In this document: positions 40,368-49,094 of the stretch, one piece after another
Layout of the letters: each line of letters starts with the position of its first letter
Position numbering within the stretch: position 1 is the stretch's first letter
Source: an uncultured Sutterella sp.
Lineage (GTDB): Bacteria > Pseudomonadota > Gammaproteobacteria > Burkholderiales > Burkholderiaceae_F
Length of the DNA: 51,049 nucleotides
Reading direction: 5' to 3'
Assembly: GCA_905197905.1 (NCBI GenBank)
Contig: CAJKAP010000015.1
Location: forward strand, 1 to 51,049
Made by a program: the position numbers and the translations under genes
Notes under the pieces: model-generated
The model's input: only the letters and a program-made list of their open reading frames with translations
Database searches by the model: none
Told to the model about the DNA's origin: nothing

Positions 40368-41489
40368 GAAGAGCGAATTATTGCAGGTTTTGAAGAGATT
40401 CAAGCCTTTTATGATCGTTCCCACAGATTGCCGAGCGCAGCTGCTACAGACATTATTGAACGCCTTTTGGCAATTCGCCTCTCCACTATTCAAGGGAAAG
40501 ACAAATGCAGAGAGGTGCTCATTGGACGAGACCCTGATGGCTTATTAAATAAAGAGGTTCCTCATACGCTGAACACGGAAGAGCTCTCTGATGATGATTT
40601 AGCCTCGCTCCTAGGTGATGATGAAAAAGAAAAAGACAACCCTCTTTTTCAATTAAAACACGTTCGATCTTTTGAAGAACGAACTATGCCTGATGAAATC
40701 GCTCAACGGAAACCCTGTCGCGATTTTGCTAAATTCAGACGTTTGTTTGATAGCGTTCGCATTGACTTAGAGCAAGGGACTCGCCGTTATTACTCTCTAA
40801 CTGGAGCGGAAAATAAAAAAGTAGAGCAAGGAGAGTTTTATCTCCTTGATGGACAATTAGTTTACATCGCCGAGAAAGGGGAAGTCTTCAGAAACGACCA
40901 TGACAGGGAAGAAGCTCGTTTGCGTGTTATTTTTAGTAATGCAACAGAGTCCAATTATTTGATGCGCTCCTTTCAACGGCGTATGTATAAAGATAAGAAC
41001 CCTCAATATCCAGCAAAAGGAATCACTACACCTGAATTAGGCGGGCTTTTTGGTGAAAATGCCAAACCTGGCAGCTACAAGGCCAACGGGACAATTTACG
41101 TTTTGCGTAGCAACTCGGAAGCTGAAAGCATTCAGCAAAACCGGACCATGATTCACAAAATTGGCGTAACCACTACGTCAGTTGAAAAACGTATCGCAAG
41201 TGCGGAAGATGACCCGACTTACCTATGTGCACCTGTGGAAATTGTGGCGACTTATGACCTTTACGGTATTGACCCTGTAAAGCTAGAAAATCTGATCCAT
41301 CAATTCTTTGGAGCTGTCCAACTAGATTTAGAAGTGAAAGATCGTTTTGGCAAAGTTGTCAAACCTAGAGAATGGTTCCTAGTTCCTCTTGATGTCATTG
41401 ACGAGTTCGTTCAGCACCTTCAAAAAGGCGACCTAGTGGGGCGTTATTACAACCCCGCAACTTGTCAACTAGAGCAAAAATCTTCCTGA
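40254..41489 (+). CDS. GIY-YIG/T5orf172-type nuclease family protein
   Basis: 411 residues. The N-terminal about 115 residues are charged. The middle (from about 140) is unassigned. The C-terminal about 130 residues are a GIY-YIG-like domain: GTIYVLRSNSEAES, MIHKIGVTTTSVEKRI, a CAPVEIVATYDLYGIDP strand, KLENLIHQFFGAVQLDLEV with its E, and PREWFLVPLDVID. This is the T5orf172/MUG113 type seen next to methylase-helicase pairs. It is the last gene of the defence operon, followed by a terminator. It probably supplies the nuclease activity. Family good, function inferred from context. Confidence 0.8.
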   Translation: MNRLNDKDVYECSDDEIFNELAELFPVEKKEERALTSEEERIIAGFEEIQAFYDRSHRLPSAAATDIIERLLAIRLSTIQGKDKCREVLIGRDPDGLLNKEVPHTLNTEELSDDDLASLLGDDEKEKDNPLFQLKHVRSFEERTMPDEIAQRKPCRDFAKFRRLFDSVRIDLEQGTRRYYSLTGAENKKVEQGEFYLLDGQLVYIAEKGEVFRNDHDREEARLRVIFSNATESNYLMRSFQRRMYKDKNPQYPAKGITTPELGGLFGENAKPGSYKANGTIYVLRSNSEAESIQQNRTMIHKIGVTTTSVEKRIASAEDDPTYLCAPVEIVATYDLYGIDPVKLENLIHQFFGAVQLDLEVKDRFGKVVKPREWFLVPLDVIDEFVQHLQKGDLVGRYYNPATCQLEQKSS

Positions 41490-41504
41490 TTTCTTTTCTC
41501 AACG

Positions 41505-41533
41505 AATCCCACTCACTCCGAGTGGGATTTTTT
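41505..41533 (+). terminator. Terminator of the defence operon
   Basis: Perfect 9-bp stem AATCCCACT / AGTGGGATT, then TTTT. Confidence 0.85.
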
Positions 41534-41625
41534 AGCCCCACAATGCTAGCCTTCCTCATTCGTTTCCCCCTATTGGTTTCTCTTCCAATGCCTGCTACAC
41601 TTAAGGAGTTGATATTAGTTGTTTG

Positions 41626-41646
41626 AAGTTGTCAACATGACAACTT
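41626..41646. promoter_or_regulatory. GntR/FadR-type operator upstream of its gene
   Basis: A perfect inverted repeat AAGTTGTCA-ACA-TGACAACTT lies 19 nt before the regulator ATG. Such a symmetric site so close to the start suits autorepression. Related AGTTGT/ACAACT half-sites recur before the permease gene (42489-42550). Confidence 0.7.
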
Positions 41647-41664
41647 TACTTTTTGCGAGTCGCC

Positions 41665-42459
41665 ATGTCTAATAACAGCCCTTCTCTTGGTAATTATGTC
41701 TACAACGATCTTTTGAATCGTATTGGTACTGGAGAATTCCAAGTAAACGCTCGACTACCAAGTGAAGAACATTTGGCCAAAAGCTATAAAGTCTCGCGCC
41801 CTATTGTTCGTGAAGCGCTTGCTAGATTACGAGAAGACGGTGTTATTCATTCTCGTCGCGGGGCTGGTTCCTTTATCATCCGTATCCCTCAACCTCTTCT
41901 TAATTCCAATGAGAAAAACATGAAGGACTGGATGGAGTTGTTGCATTGCTACGAATTCCGCACTGTCCTTGAAGGAAATATTGCCTATCTGGCGGCACAA
42001 CGTGCTACGAGTGAAGATAAGGCTCGTATTCAAGCCGCTTACCAGCGCGTATACGAAAACTACTACAGCAACACTTCTGGCGCTAACCCTCAAGAAGAGT
42101 CCGATATGGACCGAGACATGAGTTTTCATTTTGCGATTGCCATGGCAACTCATAATCGTTTTTATGTGGAAGCTCTCAAAGCCGTCATGGTTCATATCAA
42201 ACAAAGTATGTTCTTAATTACCAAGGTCTTCCAAGGACATCAAGAGCGCCACATCACCATTTTGAAAGAAGAGCATAACTGGATTGTGAACGCAATTTTG
42301 AGTGGCAACCCCGAGCAAGCAAAGGCTGCTATGGTGATGCATATTCAAAACGCCAGAGACTCCATCCTACCTACCGAAAAGACCAATGAAATGCAGGGGC
42401 TTAATGTTGCTCCAATTTCTAATCGAGGTCTTACCCCGCCCACCGAACCCCTCAAGTAG
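41665..42459 (+). CDS. GntR-family regulator, FadR subfamily
   Basis: 264 residues from ATG 41665. The N-terminal winged helix shows GNYVYNDLLNRIGTGEFQ, LPSEEHLAKSYKVSRPIVREALARL and GVIHSRRGAGSFI, followed by an FCD ligand domain with the helix ELLHCYEFRTVLEGNIAYLA and acidic/His residues (DMSFHFAIAMATHN; EEHNWIVNAILSGN) that in relatives bind a metal and small acids. It probably senses an organic acid or amino acid and controls the permease, asparaginase and flavocytochrome genes. Operators lie upstream of itself and of the permease gene. Confidence 0.88.
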   Translation: MSNNSPSLGNYVYNDLLNRIGTGEFQVNARLPSEEHLAKSYKVSRPIVREALARLREDGVIHSRRGAGSFIIRIPQPLLNSNEKNMKDWMELLHCYEFRTVLEGNIAYLAAQRATSEDKARIQAAYQRVYENYYSNTSGANPQEESDMDRDMSFHFAIAMATHNRFYVEALKAVMVHIKQSMFLITKVFQGHQERHITILKEEHNWIVNAILSGNPEQAKAAMVMHIQNARDSILPTEKTNEMQGLNVAPISNRGLTPPTEPLK

Positions 42460-42488
42460 TAGCAATAACCCTATAGGTAGTTTCATTT

Positions 42489-42550
42489 ACAACTATAGAC
42501 AACTATTGTTCAAAGTTGTAATATTTTCTCCAAGATCTGACAAAAGTTGT
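42489..42550. promoter_or_regulatory. Operator cluster upstream of the permease gene
   Basis: Two ACAACTAT direct half-sites (42489, 42499), then AGTTGT at 42514 and 42545. ACAACT-N9-AGTTGT (42499-42519) is an inverted pair. The same hexamers form the palindrome before the GntR gene, so the regulator probably binds both places. Confidence 0.55.
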
Positions 42551-42657
42551 TAGGTCAAACTTTTAAATTTCATCCAACCATGGTGAAAGATGTGCTCAAT
42601 CTGCGGGGATTGAGTGATAGGTTCAGTGACTGCTTGTAGTCACTTGAGGAGAAAATT

Positions 42658-43941
42658 ATGACGACACAAATGATGTTGGCGCAGGGGTTAATGCTCTTGA
42701 CGCTTCTTATCATGATTACGGGGCGCACCCCTATTTATTTGACCGCTATCGTAGGCTCGACCATTGCAGCGCTAGCTGCTGGATTTCCTATCACGGGCAA
42801 GGAAACAGTCACCATTGCCAAGATGATCAACGCTGGGCTTAACCCAGTGATCGCTGATATGACTGGTATTTTGCTCTTCATCGGTATTATGAAAGCTACC
42901 GGGTTCTTGGACGTGATCGTGCGTGACATCGTGCTCATCGGCGACAAAATTGGCGGCGGTCCTGGCGTGTGTTCCGCTGGTGGCGTCGCTGCTGGTGTGA
43001 TTGGTGCCCTGACGGGTTTCACGCAGCCTGTGATTACCGCTGTCATTACTGGTCCTGCCGCTATTCGTTTGGGCGTAGATCCTAATAAAGTTGCCGGTAT
43101 CCAAGCTCACGCTGGTCACATTGGCAACCTAGCTGGCTTTACCCACCCGACCCAAGTCGCTATTCTCGCGACTGCTGGTATCGGTTACGGTCTTTTTAAC
43201 GTTCTTGGTTTAATCGCCTCCCTCTCCATCTTTGCCTTCTCCTATGTTCGCGCTGTCATTGATATGAAGCGTCGCGGTGTGAAAATTACTGCCGCTGATC
43301 GCGCCAGTATCATTGCTGAAATCAAGGCAAAAGAATATGCGACAACTTCCGTCAAAGCCTTTACGCCTTTCGCTATCTTGGTCGTTGGTTTTATTGTTGG
43401 TTTACCTATCTTCTTGGTTGGCGTCGTTTCTGCTCTGACCACGATGATTCTGTCTGCCACGAATTGGAAAGACGCTGAACATAAGATGCTCGACGGCGTT
43501 AGCTTGATCGCCACTCCATTGGTTGCTACGATCGGTTTCCTTTTCATGTCGACCGTTATTCGTCAAATCGGTTTGGTTGATACGATTTCTGGCCTCGCTG
43601 CTCCGATCCTTACCGTTTCGCCAGTTTTGGTGATGTTCGGTGTTGCTTTCGTGACCGCTTTCTTGTGCCAATCCTACGCCGCTTCGGTAGCCGTGCTCGT
43701 CCCCTTCTTGCAAGTTGTTTTGCAGACTGGTGCCGATCCGTTTGCTTCTGCCTTCGCAGCAGCCTCTGGCGCAGCTTTAATTCAGTACTTCTTGACGGGT
43801 GGCCCAGTGGCAGCTCTTGCTACGGTTATCCCAGTGGTACCTGGCTCTGACCTTAAGACGGCCAACGCTTTCCAGCGCCCATCCATTCTCTTTGGTTGCT
43901 TGGTTTCCCTCGTTATCTCGATCATTTTGTCGCTCTTCTAA
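42658..43941 (+). CDS. Ion-transporter-superfamily permease (dicarboxylate-like)
   Basis: 427 residues with about 10-12 hydrophobic helices and the two-fold pattern of the ion transporter superfamily (Dcu/NhaC/GntP relatives). Signature stretches are GALTGFTQPVITAVITGPAA with AHAGHIGNLAGFTHPTQVAI in the first half, and AFLCQSYAASVAVLVPFLQ in the second. The substrate is not readable. Its place between a FadR-type regulator and asparaginase/flavocytochrome genes suggests C4-dicarboxylate, aspartate or asparagine transport. GAGGAG lies 5-6 nt before ATG. A terminator separates it from the asparaginase gene. Confidence 0.75.
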   Translation: MTTQMMLAQGLMLLTLLIMITGRTPIYLTAIVGSTIAALAAGFPITGKETVTIAKMINAGLNPVIADMTGILLFIGIMKATGFLDVIVRDIVLIGDKIGGGPGVCSAGGVAAGVIGALTGFTQPVITAVITGPAAIRLGVDPNKVAGIQAHAGHIGNLAGFTHPTQVAILATAGIGYGLFNVLGLIASLSIFAFSYVRAVIDMKRRGVKITAADRASIIAEIKAKEYATTSVKAFTPFAILVVGFIVGLPIFLVGVVSALTTMILSATNWKDAEHKMLDGVSLIATPLVATIGFLFMSTVIRQIGLVDTISGLAAPILTVSPVLVMFGVAFVTAFLCQSYAASVAVLVPFLQVVLQTGADPFASAFAAASGAALIQYFLTGGPVAALATVIPVVPGSDLKTANAFQRPSILFGCLVSLVISIILSLF

Positions 43942-43950
43942 CTCCCAATA

Positions 43951-43982
43951 AAAGAGGGCTTTTCTGAAAGCCCTCTTTAAAT
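43951..43982 (+). terminator. Terminator after permease gene
   Basis: Stem AAAGAGGGCT / AGCCCTCTTT with loop TTTCTGAA. Reading through would join the permease and asparaginase genes. Confidence 0.75.
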
Positions 43983-44018
43983 CAAAGTTAGATACGGAAA
44001 TTTTTTTGAGGAGTAAAA

Positions 44019-45005
44019 ATGAAAAAAGTCGTTGTGTTCACTACTGGTGGCACTATTGCTATGAAGTATGACGAGAAGCAAGGTGGTCTTGTTCCCGCAG
44101 TAAGTGGTGAAGACTTAGCCAAAGCTGTTCCGGGTCTGGATCAACTCGCTGAAATTGAAGTGCGCGAATTCTCTAACGTTGCTTCTTGCAATATGTCGCC
44201 AGAACGCATGTTTAAGCTTTCACAAACGATTGAAGAAGCCCTTAAAGACTCTTCTGTGGCTGGCGCTGTGGTCACCCACGGAACGGACACTCTGGAAGAA
44301 ACTAGCTACTTCTTAGACTTATTACACGCAAGCGAAAAGCCTATCTGCGTAGTGGGTGCCATGCGTGGTGCATCAGACACCTCTCCTGATGGTCCCGCAA
44401 ACATTTATCAAGCCGTACAAGTTGCCGCTTCTTGTGAAGCGAAAAACAAAGGCGTTCTCGTTGTTCTCAATAACCTCATCCACGCCGCCGCTCAAGTTAG
44501 AAAGACGCATTCGGCCAACTGCGATACTTTCGGCTCTCCTTGGTGGGGGCCTATCGGTTATTGCGACCAAGACCGTGTCGTTTTCCGTCGTGCCCCTTTG
44601 GGTCGCAAGATCTTCTCTCCAGAAACTCTGAATGCTACGGTCGATCTTATCCCAGCTGAAACGGGCCTTGGAACCGAGTATTTGGACGTTGCCATTGCCC
44701 GCAAAGTAAACGGTATCGTGATCGAGGGTTTTGGTCGCGGCAACATCCCTCCAGCCATGATTCCAGGTATTGACCGTGCACGAGAAGCCGGTATTGCCGT
44801 TGTCATTGCGACTCGAGCTTTTGCTGGGCGCCCCTATGAAACCTACGCTTACCCTGGTTCCGTTGGAGACTCGAAAGCTCATGGGGCCATCAGAGGGAGT
44901 GAAGCCTCAGGTGCGCAAAATCGATTAAAACTCATGGTCATTCTTTCGCAGTATCCAAACTTAGCTAACGAGCCTAAAGAACTCGAAGCTTTGATGGATT
45001 CTTAA
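44019..45005 (+). CDS. L-asparaginase
   Basis: 328 residues of the bacterial asparaginase/glutaminase fold. The first catalytic motif is TTGGTIA (residues 8-14) and the second VTHGTDTLEETSYF (about 86-100), so both nucleophile Thr residues and the Asp-Lys-type relay context are present. GAMRGASDTSPDGPANI is also conserved. There is no signal peptide, so it is cytoplasmic as read. The product is aspartate plus ammonia, and aspartate can yield fumarate for the neighbouring reductase. GAGGAG precedes ATG. It is 77 nt after the permease gene, with a terminator in between. Confidence 0.9.
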   Translation: MKKVVVFTTGGTIAMKYDEKQGGLVPAVSGEDLAKAVPGLDQLAEIEVREFSNVASCNMSPERMFKLSQTIEEALKDSSVAGAVVTHGTDTLEETSYFLDLLHASEKPICVVGAMRGASDTSPDGPANIYQAVQVAASCEAKNKGVLVVLNNLIHAAAQVRKTHSANCDTFGSPWWGPIGYCDQDRVVFRRAPLGRKIFSPETLNATVDLIPAETGLGTEYLDVAIARKVNGIVIEGFGRGNIPPAMIPGIDRAREAGIAVVIATRAFAGRPYETYAYPGSVGDSKAHGAIRGSEASGAQNRLKLMVILSQYPNLANEPKELEALMDS

Positions 45006-45012
45006 GAGGACG

Positions 45013-45046
45013 GGCGGGGTTACTTCAGTAATCCCGCCTTTTCTTT
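45013..45046 (+). terminator. Terminator after asparaginase gene
   Basis: 12-bp stem GGCGGGGTTACT / AGTAATCCCGCC with a 2-nt loop, followed by TTTTCTTT. Confidence 0.88.
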
Positions 45047-45225
45047 ACCTACTTTCTCAAAAACATCATCATCCTCTCGCCTACTCTTTCACCCTATTCT
45101 TTTCTTTCTACTAAAAATAAAACTATCCTTCAGCACAGTTTTTTAGTAGAATATCTAGTAAAAGAGGATGACCTCTTTATCCATCTTTTGGACTATTTCA
45201 CTTCACCATTCCTGAGGAGCTATTT

Positions 45226-46965
45226 ATGCGTTGGCATTCCATCGGTATTTCTCTTCTTGCACTCGCCGTTTCCGCTAGTTTACAAGCTGCGCCTATCACT
45301 ACAGAAGGTACAGGCACTGGTAAACACGGCGATATCACTGTAGCAGTAACCTTTGATCAAGGAAAAATTCAGAATATTCAAGTTTTGAAGTCGCATGAAA
45401 ATAAAATTCTTGCCTCTAAAGTCTTTACTGAATTGAAGGACAACATTGTTAAACACAACACAGTCGCTCTCGACTCCATCACAGGTGCAACAGTTTCCTC
45501 TGATGGGTTAAAAGAGGCCGTAGCTGACGCCGCAAAAAAAGCTAAAGTAGCGCTTTCTACTGGCGTGGTGTTGAAGCAAAACACACCGACGATTCCAGAA
45601 AATACGACTTATGACGTGATCGTCATTGGTGCTGGTGGCGCTGGTTTTTCTGCCGCCATTACGGCTAAGGATGCGGGTGCTAATGTCGTTGTTTTAGAAA
45701 AGATGCCAACTGTTGGTGGTAACTCCTTGATTTCGGGTGCTGAAATGGCCGCTGCCAACAACTGGGTTCAACAGAAATTAGGCATCACTGGTGACTCCGT
45801 TGAACTCCACTACCAAGACACCATGAAGGGAGGTGACAACAAGGGAGATCCCGCGGTTGTGCGTACGATGGTCGAAAATGCTCTTGATGCAGCTCTTTGG
45901 TGCCGTGACACGATTGGGGTTGAATTCCAAGAAGACAACTTGTTCTTCTTTGGTGGCCACTCCAAGAAACGCTCTTTGATTCCGAAGGGAGCAACAGGTA
46001 CAGAATTTATTGAAAAATTCGTTAAAGCTAGCGAAAAACGGAAAATTCCTATTCTCACGAACGTTAAGGCCGAATCGCTTATCCAAGACGCCTCTGGTCG
46101 CGTAGTCGGCGTAAAAGCCACTTTGAATGATAAGACTTACACCTTCCAAGCAAAGAAAGGTGTGATTCTCGCCACGGGTGGTTTCTCTGCTAACGTTGCT
46201 ATGCGCACGGCTGCGAATCCTTTCTATGGCGAAAAATTCAAGACCACGAATATGCCTGGTGCCATGGGTGAAGGCATTACGATGGCAAGCAAGATCGGCG
46301 CGCAAGTGGTCAATATGGACCAAATCCAAACTTATCCGATGTGTGATCCGATCTCAGGTGCCATCGAATTGATTGACGACGCTCGCTTTGAAGGCGCTAT
46401 TCTCGTCAACCAAGAAGGCAAACGCTTTGTTGAAGAATTAGGTCGCCGTGACGTTTTGAGTAAGGCTATTCTTGATCAGACGGGTAGCTATTGCTACGCG
46501 CTTTTCAATGATGCGATTGAAAAGAAGTCGCATGCTATTTCTCACCACCAAGACGAAGTTGCTGTGTTCACGAAGAGCGGTATCCTTCACAAAGGTGAAA
46601 CTCTGGAAGATGTAGCCAACTTCTTCAAAGTCCCAGTAGACTCTTTGAAAGCAACCGTTGCTCGCGTTAATGAGTTCGCGAAGACTGGTAAAGACACGGA
46701 CTTCAACTACCGTGCCCGCTTCACAGATCTGAGCACTGGTCCCTACTGGATGTACCGTGGCGTGCCTAGCGTGCATCACACGATGGGTGGTCTGAAGATC
46801 AATCCGAAAGCACAAGTTTTAGGTGCTAACGATCAGCCTATTCCTGGTTTGTGGGCCGCGGGCGAAGTCACTGGCTCGACGCACGGCTCGAACCGCTTAG
46901 GTTCAAACGCTTACGCGGATATCATCGTCTTTGGTCGTATTGCAGGACGTGAAGCAAGTCGTTAA
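45226..46965 (+). CDS. Periplasmic flavocytochrome c / fumarate-reductase-like flavoprotein
   Basis: 579 residues. Signal peptide to about residue 22. An FMN-binding domain (25-105) carries DSITGAT, the ApbE flavinylation motif that links FMN to Thr. The FAD domain starts at VIVIGAGGAGFSAAITA (about 132), followed by the Fcc3-type reductase core with GKRFVEELGRRD, HHTMGGLKI and HGSNRLGSNAYADIIVFGRIAG. No CxxCH haem motifs, so electrons enter through FMN. The QxHP histidine of Shewanella Fcc3 is Tyr here (QTYP), so the substrate may be fumarate or another enoate. TGAGGAG precedes ATG. Likely electron sink of the locus. Confidence 0.87.
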   Translation: MRWHSIGISLLALAVSASLQAAPITTEGTGTGKHGDITVAVTFDQGKIQNIQVLKSHENKILASKVFTELKDNIVKHNTVALDSITGATVSSDGLKEAVADAAKKAKVALSTGVVLKQNTPTIPENTTYDVIVIGAGGAGFSAAITAKDAGANVVVLEKMPTVGGNSLISGAEMAAANNWVQQKLGITGDSVELHYQDTMKGGDNKGDPAVVRTMVENALDAALWCRDTIGVEFQEDNLFFFGGHSKKRSLIPKGATGTEFIEKFVKASEKRKIPILTNVKAESLIQDASGRVVGVKATLNDKTYTFQAKKGVILATGGFSANVAMRTAANPFYGEKFKTTNMPGAMGEGITMASKIGAQVVNMDQIQTYPMCDPISGAIELIDDARFEGAILVNQEGKRFVEELGRRDVLSKAILDQTGSYCYALFNDAIEKKSHAISHHQDEVAVFTKSGILHKGETLEDVANFFKVPVDSLKATVARVNEFAKTGKDTDFNYRARFTDLSTGPYWMYRGVPSVHHTMGGLKINPKAQVLGANDQPIPGLWAAGEVTGSTHGSNRLGSNAYADIIVFGRIAGREASR

Positions 46966-46989
46966 ACTCTGATTTGCTAATAGCACAAG

Positions 46990-47022
46990 GAGGGCATGGC
47001 ACAAAACTATGCCCTCTTTTTT
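46990..47022 (+). terminator. Terminator after flavocytochrome gene
   Basis: Stem AGGGCAT / ATGCCCT followed by CTTTTTTG. Confidence 0.85.
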
Positions 47023-47053
47023 GTCTCACTCCACTTAATAAAAGAGCAAACTC

Positions 47054-47683
47054 ATGGAAAAAACTCAAAAGCGCACTGGAACCAAAGGTCAAGAAAGCCG
47101 ACAGTCTATCCTATATGTTGCTCGTTCCATTATTCTGGAGTGCGGCATTGAAAAGCTCTCCCATGCCAATATTGCTGAACGTTTATCATTGAGCAAAAGC
47201 GCTGTGCACTGGCACTTCCCCACTAAAGAATCTTTGCTTCAAGCTTTAGTACAAGAGTATGTTGCTCACTTAGAAACCGAAGAAATTCGCCACGAGCGCA
47301 AGTACATTAAAGCGGGGCTTTCTCCCGAAGAGGCAATTTTGCCAGGAATGCGCGATTGGTATCGCGATTTTGAACATAATGCGCAAGGTTGGATTGGAAT
47401 TGGTGCTGCACTTATTGGTCTAGGACATCAAGACACTTCACTCACTGAGCCAATTCGCGCTTGGTATAAAAATCTCTACGCAAGACTTGCCCAACTTCCC
47501 ATTGACCAAACAGACATTTTCTTAGGCATGATGGCGTTTGATGGTTGTTTTAACGCACAGAAGATGGGGCTTTCCGTCTTGTCTAGAGAGGAAATTGATG
47601 CCATACAAACCCGCATTTTAGAGCAGGCCTTTCGTAGCAAACCTGCTCTTCTGAAACGCATTCAGCTTTTGCAGAGTTTGTAG
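47054..47683 (+). CDS. TetR/AcrR-family regulator
   Basis: 209 residues. The N-terminal HTH shows RQSILYVARSIILECGIEKL followed by ANIAERLSLSKSAVHWHFPTKESLLQAL, the family signature; the rest is the helical ligand domain. The target is not evident: no palindrome stands immediately upstream, and flanking genes are the flavocytochrome gene (same direction, terminator between) and a convergent Crp/Fnr gene. It is not the tet(C) repressor, which belongs to another branch and would lie divergent to tetA. Confidence 0.88.
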   Translation: MEKTQKRTGTKGQESRQSILYVARSIILECGIEKLSHANIAERLSLSKSAVHWHFPTKESLLQALVQEYVAHLETEEIRHERKYIKAGLSPEEAILPGMRDWYRDFEHNAQGWIGIGAALIGLGHQDTSLTEPIRAWYKNLYARLAQLPIDQTDIFLGMMAFDGCFNAQKMGLSVLSREEIDAIQTRILEQAFRSKPALLKRIQLLQSL

Positions 47684-47690
47684 AGCGTTC

Positions 47691-48455
47691 TTAAATAGTT
47701 TTAGTCAAAGCAGAAACTGTCTTGAGCTTTTCTAAGACTAACTTTCTCTTTAAGAGTAGCTTGCGACCAACACGCATCACGATCCCTTCTCGTTGAAGTT
47801 CTGCAAATGCTCTCGAAACCATTTCTCTATTGGTATGCGTCAAATTGGCAATATCTGAAAGCGTGATACCAGTGACTAGAGTGTACCAAGAGCTTTCCTC
47901 AGTACCGCCTGAGGCGCTGCCTAACTGTGGATCACTAAGCACGGTTAGTGCCCAAAGAAGGCGCCCAGACACGGGATAGAGGTCATTGACAAACACCCCT
48001 TCCAATTGACTTTCTGTTTTAGAAATAGCATTTCGATAGACTTCCTCTTTTTTCAAAGAGGGCAGTTGGCTAAACCACTCACTAAAACTCATTTGAGATA
48101 CGGCAAGCATTCGCGTATTCGTCAAAGCGCGTGAACTTAATGCCATTGTGTGCGGATTATCGCCAGAATCTCGTAATGCCATTACGAGACCCAAAGCAGT
48201 GCGAGGTCCAAAGAGACCACAAAGACGCGAGGTTCCTCCTTGATAGAGAGGTACACTGGCAATCAATCCTTCTAAGATTAAGTAAATTGAATGCTTTCTC
48301 CCCAAAGGAAGAGTTTCGCCATGTTGCAAAAGAACCTCTTCCCCGCTCGTCTTGAAAAAATCAATAAGAAACGGCACTTCAGGTGGCACAAGCCACGGAC
48401 GTCTTCCATAGACAAGTTGCTCAAAAGGGCTTGATTTTATAGTACTAAAATCCAC
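47691..48455 (-). CDS. Crp/Fnr-family transcription regulator
   Basis: 254 residues. A cyclic-nucleotide-binding-like beta roll (about 30-130) contains LLQHGETLPLGRKHSIYLIL and GLFGPRTALGLVMALRD. There is a dimerisation helix, then a C-terminal winged helix with ITLSDIANLTHTNREMVSRAFAEL. No N-terminal Fe-S cysteine cluster of Fnr type is present. The ligand is unknown; the phosphate-binding Arg/Ser of Crp is not obvious. The recognition helix THTNREMVSRAF resembles the Crp/Fnr type that reads TTG-N8-CAA or TGTGA half-sites, and a degenerate TTG-N8-CAA element is 32 nt upstream of its own start. An IS copy begins 88 nt upstream. Confidence 0.85.
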   Translation of the reverse strand: MDFSTIKSSPFEQLVYGRRPWLVPPEVPFLIDFFKTSGEEVLLQHGETLPLGRKHSIYLILEGLIASVPLYQGGTSRLCGLFGPRTALGLVMALRDSGDNPHTMALSSRALTNTRMLAVSQMSFSEWFSQLPSLKKEEVYRNAISKTESQLEGVFVNDLYPVSGRLLWALTVLSDPQLGSASGGTEESSWYTLVTGITLSDIANLTHTNREMVSRAFAELQREGIVMRVGRKLLLKRKLVLEKLKTVSALTKTI

Positions 48456-48486
48456 TTGGTTATTCCCCTTTATTTTCGCTTTGTTG

Positions 48487-48500
48487 GTTGCTTTATTGCA
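48487..48500. promoter_or_regulatory. Degenerate TTG-N8-CA element before Crp/Fnr gene
   Basis: GTTGCTTTATTGCA is identical over 14 nt to the core of the palindrome before porin 3. Here the last half-site base is T instead of A. It lies 32-45 nt upstream of the Crp/Fnr start codon, where an autoregulatory site would be expected. Confidence 0.4.
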
Positions 48501-48543
48501 TGGAAACTCTTCTCTTAGAGGAGTTCCTCGGGAATTAAAAATC

Positions 48544-49094
48544 GGTGGTGTCCTGAAAAGTGTGTTGCTAGAAAATAAAAAACAAAAAGCAGCGAGAACA
48601 GAGTAATATTTAGTGTGTGAAAACTGAAATAACTCTGAAATGTCCTCGCTGCCAAGGACTAAATATAAAGAAAAATGGCTTCAATGGCAATCGCAAACAG
48701 AAATATCGTTGCAAAATCTGCGGACGTTGTTTCATTGGCGACCACGCCCTAGACAATAAAGGCTGTCATTCCGAATCAGATTCAATGATTTGGCGAATGA
48801 ATGCCTACGGTAATGGTATTCGCGCTATTTGTGCAATGACAGGTTATAGCCGTGATAAAGTTCAAGCAGCCTTAAAACGTAGCCAACATCAAATCACACC
48901 CAAACAAAAGCATTATGAGACTTTACAAGTTGATGAATTCCATACATTTGTTGGGAGCAAGAAAAACAAAGTTTGGCTAATTTATGCTTACCATGCCAAG
49001 ACTGGCGAAATCGTGGCATTTGTGTGGGGCAAGCGTGATTTGAAAACCGCTTTGGCTTTAAAACAGCGTCTAAAAGAACTTAAAGTAACCTATA
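48544..49094 (+). mobile_element. IS1-family element, left copy, right end missing
   Basis: 551 bp identical to the copy at 50499. The left end GGTGGTGTCCTG resembles the IS1 terminus GGTGATG. It contains the transposase start (GTG 48617). It stops at ...AACCTATA, where tet(C) flanking DNA begins, so the right part of the transposase gene and the right terminal repeat are lost. Confidence 0.85.
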
